Below, piece by piece: positions 51,836 through 59,993 of a stretch of DNA of 64,000 bases (position 1 is the stretch's first letter; each line of letters starts with the position of its first letter). The position numbers and the translations under genes are program-made. The notes under the pieces are model-generated. The model did not search any database. It was given only the letters and a program-made list of their open reading frames with translations, and was not told where the DNA came from. The stretch lies in assembly GCF_001905005.1 (NCBI RefSeq), contig NZ_LWKZ01000024.1, positions 837,299 to 901,298 of the forward strand, written 5' to 3'. The stretch comes from Streptomyces sp. CB02923 (GTDB lineage Bacteria; Actinomycetota; Actinomycetes; Streptomycetales; Streptomycetaceae).

Positions 51836-52882
51836 TCAGGACCGACGGTAGCGGGTGAACAGGAAGCCGGCCTCCTCCAGTACGGACGCGAGTACGAATG
51901 TTTCCGGAACGGTCGTCACCGGCGCGTTCATGATGCGCGACGCGTCACCGGCGACCACCAGCGGTGCCAGCGAGAGGCACAGCTCGTCGAGTGCCCCGCT
52001 TCCCGCGAACTGACCCAGGAGCCGGGGCCCGCCCTCCGTCAGCAGCCGGGTCAGCCCCCGCCCGGCGAGCGCCCCGACGACCCGCGACGGGTCGACGGCA
52101 GCGCCCTCACCTGCGAAGACGACCTCGGCACCGGCCTTGCGCGCGGTACGCACCCGATCCTCGTCGGCCCCGGCCCCGGTCACCACGACCGTCGGTACCA
52201 GCGGCTCGGTGAACAGCGGCTGCGAGAAGTCCAGGTCCAGGCTGGCGGTGACCACCGCGACGACGGGGGCGGGGGCCTGTCCGGCGGCGGCCCGGCGGGC
52301 GGCGAACGCCTCGCGGGCACGGGCCGGGCGGTAGCCCTCCTTGCGTACGGTCTCGGCGCCCACCACCACCGCGTCCGCCAGGCCGCGCAGCACACCGAAG
52401 ATCCTCATGTCCGCGTCACCGGAGAGCGGCTGCGAGCGGCCCTCGTGGTGGGCCGCGCCGTCCAGCGAGGAGACCATGTTCGCGCGGAGCCAGCCCGCTC
52501 CCCGGTCGAGACGGGGGTACGCGTAGGCGTCGGCCAGTTCGTCCAGGCTCCACCGGCGGTCGGTGAAATCGGCGGCGCCCGCCGTAGCGGAATCTCCTGC
52601 ACCGGCCGTACGGGAATCGGCCCGTCCTGCCGTACGGGAATCCGCGGCACCGCCCGCACGGGAATCGGCCGGGCCCGCCGGACCGGAATCGACCGGACCG
52701 GCCGGACCGGAATCCGCGGCACCGGAAACGGCTCCGGCGTCGGTTCCCGTCGCGGTTCCGGCGATGGCTCCCGGTTCCGCCGCGAGGGCGGACGCGACCG
52801 CGGCGGAATTCTCGTCGTCCGGAGCGCCGGAGAAATCGCCGGGCCGTACGTGCGGGGCGGGAAGGGGAAACAGGCGTCGCAT
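51836..52882 (-). CDS. RibD C-terminal (dihydrofolate reductase-like) pyrimidine reductase family protein
   Basis: 348 residues. The reductase domain begins near residue 108 (RRWSLDELADAYAYP). It contains LRANMVSSLDGAAHHEGRSQPLS, DMRIFGVLRGLADAVVVGAETVRKEGY and LLTEGGPRLLGQFAGSGALDELCLSLAPLV, the pattern of RibD-type NADPH reductases acting on pyrimidine intermediates. Residues about 20-105 are an Ala/Gly/Asp/Ser-rich repeat (units like DSxTAGxA) not expected in the family, where the start MRRLFP is normally close to the domain. It is divergent from the ZapE-like gene. Confidence 0.9.
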   Translation of the reverse strand: MRRLFPLPAPHVRPGDFSGAPDDENSAAVASALAAEPGAIAGTATGTDAGAVSGAADSGPAGPVDSGPAGPADSRAGGAADSRTAGRADSRTAGAGDSATAGAADFTDRRWSLDELADAYAYPRLDRGAGWLRANMVSSLDGAAHHEGRSQPLSGDADMRIFGVLRGLADAVVVGAETVRKEGYRPARAREAFAARRAAAGQAPAPVVAVVTASLDLDFSQPLFTEPLVPTVVVTGAGADEDRVRTARKAGAEVVFAGEGAAVDPSRVVGALAGRGLTRLLTEGGPRLLGQFAGSGALDELCLSLAPLVVAGDASRIMNAPVTTVPETFVLASVLEEAGFLFTRYRRS

Positions 52883-52950
52883 AGGCGGCAGTGTGACATG
52901 CCTCGCTCACCCGGCGGAGTCCTCCCGCACAGCGACTAGGCTGGACGGCT

Positions 52951-54069
52951 GTGTCGCCTTCCCAGCCCTCGTCATCCCAGCCCTCCCCCATAGCCGGCCC
53001 GCCGGCCGACGGGGCGGCCCCCGCCGCGCTCACCGAGCGCGCACCGCACGTTCCGGCCGACCGTCTGGTGGCGGAGATGGTCCCGCCGCCGCGCTTCCAG
53101 AGCGCGCGCTTCGAGACGTACATCCCGGACCCGAACCAGCCCAGCCAGGCCGCGGCCGTGGAGGTCCTGAGCGGTTTCGCCGCGGGCATCGGCGGCGGTG
53201 CGGACCCGGCCGGCGGCAAGCGGCGCTGGTTCGGCCGGAGCGCCAAGAAGGCGGCGGCCCCCGCGGGTCCCCGCGGCGTCTACCTGGACGGCGGATACGG
53301 CGTCGGCAAGACGCACCTGCTGGCCTCCCTCTGGCACGCCACCCCCGCCGAGCCCGCGCTCAAGGCGTTCGGCACCTTCGTGGAGCTGACGAACCTGGTC
53401 GGCGCGCTCGGTTTCCAGCAGACCGTGCAGACGCTCGGCGGCCACCGCCTGCTGTGCATCGACGAGTTCGAACTGGACGACCCGGGTGACACCGTGCTCG
53501 TCTCCAGCCTGCTCAGCAGGCTGGTCGAGGCGGGCGTCGCCCTCGCCGCCACCTCCAACACGCTGCCCGGCAAGCTGGGCGAGGGCCGCTTCGCCGCGGC
53601 GGACTTCCTGCGCGAGATCCAGGGCCTGAGCGCCCACTTCCGGCCGCTGCGCATCGACGGCGAGGACTACCGCCACCGCGGACTGCCCGACGCCCCGCCG
53701 CCGTTCGACGACGCGACCGTCACCCGCGTCGCCCACCGCACCCCCGGCGCCTCCCTCGACGACTTCCCGGCCCTGCTGGACCACCTCTCGAAGGTGCACC
53801 CCAGCCGGTACGGCGCGATGTGCGACGGCATCACCGCCGTCTGCCTGACCGACGTGCAGGCGGTGCCGGACCAGTCCACCGCGCTGCGCCTGGTCGTCCT
53901 GGCGGACCGGCTCTACGACCGCGAGGTGCCGGTGGTGGCCGCCGGCAAGCCGTTCGACGCGCTGTTCAGCGAGGACATGCTCAACGGCGGCTACCGGAAG
54001 AAGTACTTCCGCGCCATCTCCCGGCTCACCGCGCTGGCCCGCGACGCCAAGCCGCTAGTGGAGGCGTAG
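52951..54069 (+). CDS. zapE: ZapE/AFG1-like AAA ATPase
   Basis: 372 residues from GTG 52951. Walker A is GGYGVGKTHLLASLW, preceded by GVYLDG; Walker B is LLCIDEFELDDPGD; an arginine-rich SNTLPGKLGEGRF block follows, with YRHRGLPD, YDREVPVVAAG and KKYFRAISRL. This is the AFG1-like family; E. coli ZapE influences Z-ring stability. The role in Streptomyces is inferred from family. The Ser/Pro-rich first 30 residues are not conserved. Confidence 0.9.
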   Translation: MSPSQPSSSQPSPIAGPPADGAAPAALTERAPHVPADRLVAEMVPPPRFQSARFETYIPDPNQPSQAAAVEVLSGFAAGIGGGADPAGGKRRWFGRSAKKAAAPAGPRGVYLDGGYGVGKTHLLASLWHATPAEPALKAFGTFVELTNLVGALGFQQTVQTLGGHRLLCIDEFELDDPGDTVLVSSLLSRLVEAGVALAATSNTLPGKLGEGRFAAADFLREIQGLSAHFRPLRIDGEDYRHRGLPDAPPPFDDATVTRVAHRTPGASLDDFPALLDHLSKVHPSRYGAMCDGITAVCLTDVQAVPDQSTALRLVVLADRLYDREVPVVAAGKPFDALFSEDMLNGGYRKKYFRAISRLTALARDAKPLVEA

Positions 54070-54245
54070 CACGGCAGCAGGGGCGGTGGCGCAGGGCCGC
54101 GCGGGCAGCGGCGTAGCGTCGGCTCCGAGGGCAACTCCCGGCCGCGCGGCGGGATTTCGACCCGCGCGCGGCCGGTTCCCGGCGGCCGACGTGCGTGGTA
54201 CACACATGCGGGTCACATCACCTGTCCGCCAGCAGGGAGTTGCCC

Positions 54246-55613
54246 ATGTCCGCGACACGTCGTCAGGTGTTGGCGAGAACCGGTGCGCTGGGCGCATCGA
54301 TCGCCTTCACCGGCAGCATTCCCGCGATCTTCGCCGGAACCGCCACCGCACGGAGCGCCGGCCGGCACGGCTACGGCCCGCTGATACCGGACCCGGCCGG
54401 TCTGCTCGACCTGCCCAGGGGATTCCGGTACCGGGTCCTGTCCCGCGAGGGCGCCGCGCTGCCCTCCGGCGAAGGCCGAATACCGAGCAACCACGACGGC
54501 ATGGCGGCCTTCCCCGGCCGGCACGGCCGCGTCCACCTCGTACGCAACCACGAGAACCGCAGCAAGTCGCGCGTCCCCGTGCCCACCGTCGACGGTCTGA
54601 CCTACGACCCGGCGGGCGAGGGCGGCTGTACGGCGCTGGAGGTGGACCGGCACCACCGGGTCCTGTCCGAACGCGTCGCCATCGCCGGCACCTCCACCAA
54701 CTGCGCGGGCGGGCCCACCCCGTGGCACACCTGGCTCACCTGCGAGGAGACCGAACTGCGCGCGGGCGAGGGCGGGTACACCAAGGACCACGGCTTCATC
54801 TTCGAGGTCGACCCGTACGATCCGCGCCGCACCGGCGCCGTACCGCTGACCGCCATGGGCCGCTTCCAGCACGAGGCCATCGCCGTCGACCCGGAGAGCG
54901 GCACGGTCTACGAGACCGAGGACGCCTTCGACAAGCCCTTCGGCCTCTTCTACCGCTTCCGGCCCGCCGAGCCGCTGGGCGGCCGGGGCTCCCTGCGGGC
55001 CGGCGGACGGCTCCAGGCGCTGCGCGTACCGGACGTCAAGGACCTCTCCACCGTCCAGGAGACCGGTACCTGCTTCCGCCACGTGGAATGGGTGGACGTC
55101 CCCGACCCGCTCGCACGGCAGACTCCCCTCCGCTTCCAGGACTTCGGGCCGCGCGGCATCACGCACGCGCAGAAACTGGAGGGCTGCTACTGGGGCGGCT
55201 CCAGCGTCTACTTCGTGTCCAGCTTCGCGCGGAGCGCGGACGGTTCGGCCGCGGACCACTACGGCCAGGTGTGGCGGTACGAACCGGCCGCGCGCCGCCT
55301 GACGCTCGTGGTCGTCTTCGGCCCGGACACCGACGTACAGCTGCCGGGCGAGTCCCCCGACAACATCTGCCTGGCCCCCGGCGGCGGCCTCATGGTGTGC
55401 GAGGACGGCGACGGGGCCCAGCACGTCATCGGCCTCACCCGGCGCGGCGCGGTCTACCCGGTGGCACGCGGCCGGCAGAACATCGGCACGCCGGAGAAGC
55501 CGGAGTGGGGGGAATTCGCGGGGGTCACCTTCTCCCCCGACCACCGCACGATGTACGTCAACTGCTACACGCCCGGCACGACGTTCGCGGTCACCGGCCC
55601 CTGGGAGGACTGA
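54246..55613 (+). CDS. PhoX-like (DUF839) Tat-exported protein
   Basis: 455 residues from ATG 54246 (agggag upstream). The N-terminus SATRRQVLARTGALGAS has a twin-arginine RRxxL signal and a hydrophobic stretch, so it is exported folded. The body matches the PhoX/DUF839 family: FRYRVLSREGAALPSGEGRIPSNHDGMAAF read in pieces, LVRNHENRS, GGPTPWHTWLTCEE, MGRFQHEAIAVDPESGTVYETED and TFSPDHRTMYVN. PhoX enzymes are iron/calcium alkaline phosphatases; activity here is inferred. No PHO box was identified. Tandem duplications follow the stop. Confidence 0.9.
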   Translation: MSATRRQVLARTGALGASIAFTGSIPAIFAGTATARSAGRHGYGPLIPDPAGLLDLPRGFRYRVLSREGAALPSGEGRIPSNHDGMAAFPGRHGRVHLVRNHENRSKSRVPVPTVDGLTYDPAGEGGCTALEVDRHHRVLSERVAIAGTSTNCAGGPTPWHTWLTCEETELRAGEGGYTKDHGFIFEVDPYDPRRTGAVPLTAMGRFQHEAIAVDPESGTVYETEDAFDKPFGLFYRFRPAEPLGGRGSLRAGGRLQALRVPDVKDLSTVQETGTCFRHVEWVDVPDPLARQTPLRFQDFGPRGITHAQKLEGCYWGGSSVYFVSSFARSADGSAADHYGQVWRYEPAARRLTLVVVFGPDTDVQLPGESPDNICLAPGGGLMVCEDGDGAQHVIGLTRRGAVYPVARGRQNIGTPEKPEWGEFAGVTFSPDHRTMYVNCYTPGTTFAVTGPWED

Positions 55614-55676
55614 TCCGGAGCGGCCGCCGAACCCCCGTCCTGAGCAGGGCGACATCCCCGTCCTGAGCAGGGCGAA

Positions 55677-55709
55677 CTAGCCGGAGCAGGGCGGACTAGC
55701 CGGAGCAGG
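55677..55709. repeat. Tandem duplication containing a stop codon
   Basis: ctagccggagcagg is present twice, 19 bases apart. The second copy (55696-55709) is the real C-terminal end and TAG stop of the leftward zinc-ribbon gene. Just before it (about 55635-55675), cccgtcctgagcagggcga is also duplicated. Confidence 0.75.
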
Positions 55710-55920
55710 CCGAACGCTGGGCCTCCAGCCACTCGCAGTGCGGACACAGCAGCGCACCGGGCCGGTCGGCGGGGTATTCGGTGGGCTTTCCGCAGTGCAC
55801 ACAGTCCGCGAAGGGCGGACCGCCCGTCCCGTCGTCGTCCGTACGGTCCGTCTGCTCTTCGCGGTCCATCTGCTCTTCGCGGTCCGTCCGCTTCTCGTCG
55901 TCTTCGTCGGTGCCCGGCAT
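55696..55920 (-). CDS. Small zinc-ribbon protein
   Basis: 74 residues from ATG 55920. The N-terminal half is very acidic and repetitive (DREEQMDREEQTDR, from an 18-bp repeat). The C-terminal half has two Cys pairs, CVHC and CPHC, 18 residues apart, forming a probable zinc ribbon, then EWLEAQRSACSG. The ribosome site is weak. It could be a small nucleic-acid or protein-binding factor. Nothing assigns a role. The cysteine arrangement and GC-rich third positions support a real gene. Confidence 0.6.
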   Translation of the reverse strand: MPGTDEDDEKRTDREEQMDREEQTDRTDDDGTGGPPFADCVHCGKPTEYPADRPGALLCPHCEWLEAQRSACSG

Positions 55921-55973
55921 ACGGCCGATTTTACGCGCGGGTGCGGGGCACGGACGTCCGTGCCCCGGGCCCG

Positions 55974-56642
55974 TCAGCTGCGGCGGGAGCTGAGGCGGCA
56001 GGCCAGGGCCGTGGCCGCGGCCGCGATCAGCAGGCCGGCGAGCAGGGGCAGCCAGGGCAGGGTGATCGTTCCGTGGGCGGAGCCGGTGACCAGGCCGGAG
56101 ACGGCGGCGTTCGCCGGAGAGGCACCCGCGACCAGCAGCAGGAGCGCGGCGAGCAGACCGGACAGGACCGACCAGCCGGTGCGGCGCAGCACCGGCCAGT
56201 TGCAGAGCGCCCCGACGGCGGTGCCGAGCAGGACGCAGACCAGCGCGGCCAGCAGCCCGGCGCAGGCGGCGGCGAGCACGGGGACGGCGGTCCGGTGGTC
56301 GGAGGCGTGCGGGTCGGCGACGAGCGAGACGTACGCCGTACCGACGAGGGCCAGGAACGCCGCCGACAGGCACCCCGTCAGCACACTGGCGAGGTGCGCC
56401 TTGCCGGGGCCGGCTGCCGCCGCCGTGCAGAAGCGCGCGGCAGGCGGCTCGCTCGTGACGCAGATCCGGCACAGCCATGCGGCGAGCGGCAGCAGCCCGA
56501 ACGCGGCGACACCGTACGAGTCGAGGATCGGCCCGCCGGACTGCACGCCCACGGCGAGGAGGGCGGCGTAGAGGAGGGCCGGGGGCAGCCAGCGGTGCGA
56601 CCGCAGCAGCAGGGCGGACTGATAGCGCAGGAGCGGAATCAC
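55974..56642 (-). CDS. Membrane subunit of an ABC transporter (ABC-2-like)
   Basis: 222 residues, mostly hydrophobic, with about six spans (for example WLPPALLYAALLAVGV, ALVCVLLGTAVGAL, VLSGLLAALLLLVAG and LPLLAGLLIAAAATALA). The start overlaps the stop of the ATP-binding gene by 4 bases (ATGA), showing coupling. There is no close named family; size and topology fit an exporter's integral subunit. Confidence 0.82.
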   Translation of the reverse strand: MIPLLRYQSALLLRSHRWLPPALLYAALLAVGVQSGGPILDSYGVAAFGLLPLAAWLCRICVTSEPPAARFCTAAAAGPGKAHLASVLTGCLSAAFLALVGTAYVSLVADPHASDHRTAVPVLAAACAGLLAALVCVLLGTAVGALCNWPVLRRTGWSVLSGLLAALLLLVAGASPANAAVSGLVTGSAHGTITLPWLPLLAGLLIAAAATALACRLSSRRS

Positions 56643-57754
56643 GGATACCGGATTTCGTCGGGGGCCGGACCGGCGGCAGGCCCGGCCGGTGAGGGCGGTG
56701 CGGGCGGTGCGGGCGGTGCGGGCGGTGCGGGCGGTGCGGGCGGTGCGGGCGGTGCGGGCGGTGCGGGCAGCGTTGTCGGCGGTGCTGGTGGTACCGGAGT
56801 GACCGCGCGGATGTGCCAGGGCGGACTCACCGCGAGCAGGGCGCGCAGCAGCGCGTCGGAGTGGGCGGCGGCAACGGTCAGCCGGGCCGTCGTACCGTCC
56901 GGGCCCGGGGCGATGTGCGGCCTGCCCGGCAGTCCGGCGAGATCGGATGGCAGTCCGGCGAGGCCGGGCGGCAGTCCGGCGAGGCCGGGCGGCAGTCCGG
57001 CGAGGCCGGGCGGCAGTCCGACGCGGTCAGGCGCGGCAAGGTGTCCCGCCTCGCCGGGAAGCTCTGCCTCGACCACCACCCGGGGGCCGGACGGCGCCGC
57101 ACCGCCCCCGTCCCCCGCCGGGCCCGTCTCCGCCTCCGGCCCGGCCGGGAGCCGGTCCAGGCGGTCGCCCGTGACGCGGTACCGCGCGTCGGCCGCGCCC
57201 GCCAGCCGGCGCGGGTCGTGGTCGACGAAGACGACCGTGCCGCCCGCCGCGACGCGCTCGGCCACGACGAGGTCGAGAACGTCGCGAGCCGCGGGGTCCA
57301 GCCCCGTCCATGCCTCGTCGAGGACGAGCAGCTCCGGTTCGGCGAGCAGGGCCTGGGTCACCGCGACCTTCTGGCTGGTGCCCTTGGACAGCTCGTCGAG
57401 CGGCGTACGGGCGTGACCGCCGGCGCCGAACCGTTCGAGCCAGTCCGTGGCGCGGCGGGCCGCCTCGGGGCCGCGCAGGCCGTGGACCCGTCCGAGGTGG
57501 GTGAGGTAGCCGACGGCGGTGAACGGGAGGGCGGCCGGGAAGCGTTCGGGTACGTACGCGCTGCGCGGGCGCCCGGTGATCCGGCCCTTGCTCGGGGCGT
57601 CGATCCCGGCCAGGAGCCGCAGCAGCGTCGACTTGCCGCTGCCGTTGCGGCCTTCGACCCGCACCAGCGACCGCCCCGGCAGGTCGAGGTCGACGTTCCG
57701 CAGCACCCACGGGCCACGCGCTCCGTAGCGCCGCCCGACCCCGTCCAGTCTCAT
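56639..57754 (-). CDS. ABC transporter ATP-binding protein with repeat-rich C-terminus
   Basis: 371 residues. The N-terminal 205 are an ABC ATPase: Walker A EGRNGSGKST, signature-like LSKGTSQK, Walker B LLVLDEAWTGLD and the His in VFVDHDPRR. From about 215 the tail is unusual: LPPGLAG repeated in a 21-bp DNA array, a short globular part (TTARLTVAAAHSDALLRALLAVSPPW), then an (APP)n run of about 25 residues encoded by a 9-bp repeat. The tail probably lies in the cytoplasm beside the membrane subunit encoded next. Confidence 0.9.
   Translation of the reverse strand: MRLDGVGRRYGARGPWVLRNVDLDLPGRSLVRVEGRNGSGKSTLLRLLAGIDAPSKGRITGRPRSAYVPERFPAALPFTAVGYLTHLGRVHGLRGPEAARRATDWLERFGAGGHARTPLDELSKGTSQKVAVTQALLAEPELLVLDEAWTGLDPAARDVLDLVVAERVAAGGTVVFVDHDPRRLAGAADARYRVTGDRLDRLPAGPEAETGPAGDGGGAAPSGPRVVVEAELPGEAGHLAAPDRVGLPPGLAGLPPGLAGLPPGLAGLPSDLAGLPGRPHIAPGPDGTTARLTVAAAHSDALLRALLAVSPPWHIRAVTPVPPAPPTTLPAPPAPPAPPAPPAPPAPPAPPAPPSPAGPAAGPAPDEIRYP
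56697..56766. repeat. 9-bp tandem repeat (gcgggcggt), about seven units
   Basis: The unit gcgggcggt follows itself every 9 bases and codes on the minus strand for the Ala-Pro-Pro run near the C-terminus of the ATP-binding protein. Length variation between strains is likely. Confidence 0.85.
56935..57020. repeat. 21-bp tandem repeat coding for LPPGLAG units
   Basis: Units around ggcagtccggcgaggccgg repeat every 21 bases (about four copies), in frame with the ATP-binding gene on the minus strand. Only a few bases differ between copies. Confidence 0.85.
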
Positions 57755-57833
57755 CGGCTCCCCGCCCTGGTCGTCCCCGTTGTTCCTGCTGGCCCTGCTG
57801 TCCCTACTGCCCCTGCTGTCGCCCCGGTAGCCG

Positions 57834-58511
57834 TCAGTTCCCGGTCGCCCGCTCGGGACGCAGCTCGCTGGGCCGTACGATCACGAAGCCCTCGCCGTCC
57901 AGCCGCAGTTGCACGGCCTCGCCGGAGCCGCCGCGCAGCATCGAGCCGAGGCTCTGCGAACGGTGCAGCGAGGTCTTCAGCGAAGCGGTCCACCCGACCA
58001 CGGCGTCGGTGTCGACGAAGACCGGGGCCTGCGGCGACACGGGGATGACGAGGGGGTTGCCCTCGCACACCACGCCCAGCCGCCCCTGGCCGCTGAAGAC
58101 GGAGTTGAACAGGCCGCCGCCGGTCATCCCCGCGCCCTTGACGGTGGAGATCTCGTAGGACAGGGACGGGTCGAAGCACAGCACGTTGCGGCCGTTGATC
58201 GTGATGCCGTCGCCGGGGGCGAGGTCGACGATGAAGCAGTTGGCGGCCTCGTGCGCGAACCAGACCTCGCCGCGGCCGCGCACGGCCATCAGGGCCAGGC
58301 CCTCACCGGTGACGGCCCGCTTGAGGAACTTGCCGACGCCCTGCCCCTGCTTCTCGAACTGCAGGTCGCCGCGGTAGGCGACCATCGAGCCCTGGCGGGC
58401 GAGGCACTCGCCGTCCACGGCGTACTTGATCGACTTGGCGTTCTGCAGGGTCATGCCGGGCACGGAGGCCGGCGTGACCACGTTCTCGGAGGCGAAGAGG
58501 TCGCTGTGCAT
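57834..58511 (-). CDS. AIM24 family protein
   Basis: 225 residues from ATG 58511. AIM24-family features include LFASENVV, GECLARQGSMVAYRGDL, GEGLALMAVRGRGEVWFAHEAANCFIVDL, NVLCFDPSLSYEISTVKGAG and FNSVFSGQGRLGVVCEG, a beta-sandwich (TRAP-like) fold. Function in bacteria is not established; streptomycete copies are often paired or near export genes. There is no ribosome site at the ATG, but a promoter ends 7 bases before it, so the mRNA is probably leaderless. Confidence 0.9.
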   Translation of the reverse strand: MHSDLFASENVVTPASVPGMTLQNAKSIKYAVDGECLARQGSMVAYRGDLQFEKQGQGVGKFLKRAVTGEGLALMAVRGRGEVWFAHEAANCFIVDLAPGDGITINGRNVLCFDPSLSYEISTVKGAGMTGGGLFNSVFSGQGRLGVVCEGNPLVIPVSPQAPVFVDTDAVVGWTASLKTSLHRSQSLGSMLRGGSGEAVQLRLDGEGFVIVRPSELRPERATGN

Positions 58512-58518
58512 AGGGAGG

Positions 58519-58548
58519 ATAATCACCCGGAATGGTTCGCTCCGCCAA
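58519..58548 (-). promoter_or_regulatory. Predicted leaderless promoter of the AIM24 gene
   Basis: On the minus strand TTGGCG (58548-58543) and GATTAT (58524-58519) are 18 bases apart, and the ATG begins 7 bases after the second hexamer. This puts the transcript start at the ATG itself. Leaderless mRNAs are common in actinobacteria. Confidence 0.45.
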
Positions 58549-58597
58549 GGTGGTGGCCAGGGCAGCGGCGTTCCGGACGGCTGGCACACTGGACCGC

Positions 58598-59371
58598 GTG
58601 ACCAGCACCGACCTCGCCGGGACCGGCGACCCGACCGACGCCGCGGCGGCCGCGGCCGCCGCGACACCTTCCGCGGAGACCGGCCGCGACGCCGCCCCGC
58701 AGTACGTCCTCCCCCTCGTCGTACGGATCGAGCGGGCCGAACCGCCCGCCCGCACGGACGCGCTGGAGACCGCGGCGCGGGCCGTGCTGACCCTGCTCGC
58801 GGACGAGCGGTCGGCGGGCGACGGCGAGTGGGCGGCGGCCGTACGCGACTGGCAGGACGCCCGTATCCGCAAGGTCGTGCGCCGGGCCCGCGGCGCGGAG
58901 TGGCGGCGCGCCGAGGCGCTGCCGGGGATCACGGTGCACGGCGGCAGCGCGGAGGTCCGCGTCTTCCCGCCGGTCCCGCTGGACGGCTGGCCCAAGGACC
59001 TGGCCCGCCTCCAGGTCTCCGGCACCGACCTCGACGATCCGCACGAGCCCCCCGCCCCCGCCGCGGGCACCCCGGTGCTGTGGCTCAATCCCGAACTGGA
59101 CATGTCGGCGGGCAAGTCGATGGCCCAGGCCGGGCACGGCGCGCACCTGGCGTGGTGGGACCTGTCCGAGGCCGAGCGCACGGCCTGGCGCGAGGCCGGC
59201 TTCCCCCTGTCGGTACGGAACGCGCCGGCCCGCCGGTGGACCGGACTGACGCACGGCGGTCTGCCCGTGGTGCGGGACGCCGGGTTCACGGAGATCGCTC
59301 CGAATTCGTGCACGGTCGTCTCCGACCACCCGGCGCTGCGCGCCCGGCTCGGAGCGGGTGCGGACGCCTGA
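58598..59371 (+). CDS. Peptidyl-tRNA hydrolase, Pth2 type
   Basis: 257 residues from GTG 58598; ATG 58532 would add 22 residues. The family signature is in the C-terminal half: LDMSAGKSMAQAGHGAHLAWW (Lys, Gln and His of the Pth2 active region), with a later TEIAPNSCTVV close to the end. The N-terminal 120 residues form an extra helical region (LETAARAVLTLLADERSAG, WQDARIRKVVRRARG) found in actinobacterial forms. The enzyme recycles peptidyl-tRNA. The TGA lies in the first unit of a 15-bp tandem repeat. Confidence 0.83.
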   Translation: MTSTDLAGTGDPTDAAAAAAAATPSAETGRDAAPQYVLPLVVRIERAEPPARTDALETAARAVLTLLADERSAGDGEWAAAVRDWQDARIRKVVRRARGAEWRRAEALPGITVHGGSAEVRVFPPVPLDGWPKDLARLQVSGTDLDDPHEPPAPAAGTPVLWLNPELDMSAGKSMAQAGHGAHLAWWDLSEAERTAWREAGFPLSVRNAPARRWTGLTHGGLPVVRDAGFTEIAPNSCTVVSDHPALRARLGAGADA

Positions 59372-59411
59372 GGCGGGGGCACCTGAGGCGGGGGCGCCTG
59401 AGGCGGGGGCG
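59367..59411. repeat. 15-bp tandem repeat beginning at a stop codon
   Basis: cctgaggcgggggc(a/g) occurs three times in a row; the TGA in the first unit ends the Pth2 gene and the following units repeat the same in-register TGA. Confidence 0.85.
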
Positions 59412-59479
59412 CGCAGGCCGAAGCCCTCCGGCCGTGTGGGGCGGGAGGGCAGCGGGGTTCACGTGGGCCGGGCGGTGTA

Positions 59480-59845
59480 TCAGGTGCTGACGGTGGTGAC
59501 GGCGTCGACGTTGTAGGTGCGGGCGTAGCCGTTCTCGGCGCCGACGAGGATGTCGACGATCTCGAAGTAGCGGTCCCAGAACGGGGTTTCGCGCAGCGCG
59601 TCGATGAGGAGCTGGTAGGCGTTGTGGTCGTCGGCTTCCCAGACCCAGACGTCGGTGACGCGCGTGGAGTAGAACTCCGTGTCGTAGAAACGCGACCGGA
59701 TGCCGGTGGTCTTGGCCTTGACCACCGACATGACCTCCAGGTCCATGGCGCTCACCCGCTCGTGGGGAGTCATGGAGAGCCACTCGGGCGTGGTCTTGAT
59801 GAGCATGAAGGCGGTGACGGGCGGCGCGGTTTCCTCAGCGGACAT
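59480..59845 (-). CDS. Darcynin family protein
   Basis: 121 residues from ATG 59845 with ggagg about 12 bases upstream. Darcynin-like features: FMLIKTTPEWLSMTPHERV, RSRFYDTEFYSTRVTDVWVWEADD, YQLLIDALRETPFWDRYFEIVDIL and ENGYAR. It is a small ferredoxin-like (dimeric alpha/beta barrel) fold. Biochemical role is unknown. It is divergent from a LysR regulator, which probably controls it. Confidence 0.88.
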   Translation of the reverse strand: MSAEETAPPVTAFMLIKTTPEWLSMTPHERVSAMDLEVMSVVKAKTTGIRSRFYDTEFYSTRVTDVWVWEADDHNAYQLLIDALRETPFWDRYFEIVDILVGAENGYARTYNVDAVTTVST

Positions 59846-59938
59846 GATGAGTGCCTCCGAAGTGGCAGGTGAAGAGGATCGTGAAGACCCGTGGGACGTA
59901 CCGGACCGGTACGGCTCCATCCTGGGGAGAAGCACGGT

Positions 59939-59964
59939 GTTGCCACAATGGGAACTTCAGCAAC
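59939..59964. promoter_or_regulatory. Candidate LysR-type binding site
   Basis: GTTGC-N16-GCAAC forms an inverted repeat between the divergent darcynin and LysR-family genes, 30 bases before the regulator start. LysR regulators usually bind such dyads in divergent promoters. Confidence 0.5.
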
Positions 59965-59993
59965 GGATCATTGCCTGAAATGGAATCACGCTG

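Noticed and set aside
56697..57020. Regular repeats considered as a CRISPR-like array
   Set aside because: Units are 9 and 21 bp without spacers and are in frame with an ABC ATPase coding sequence.
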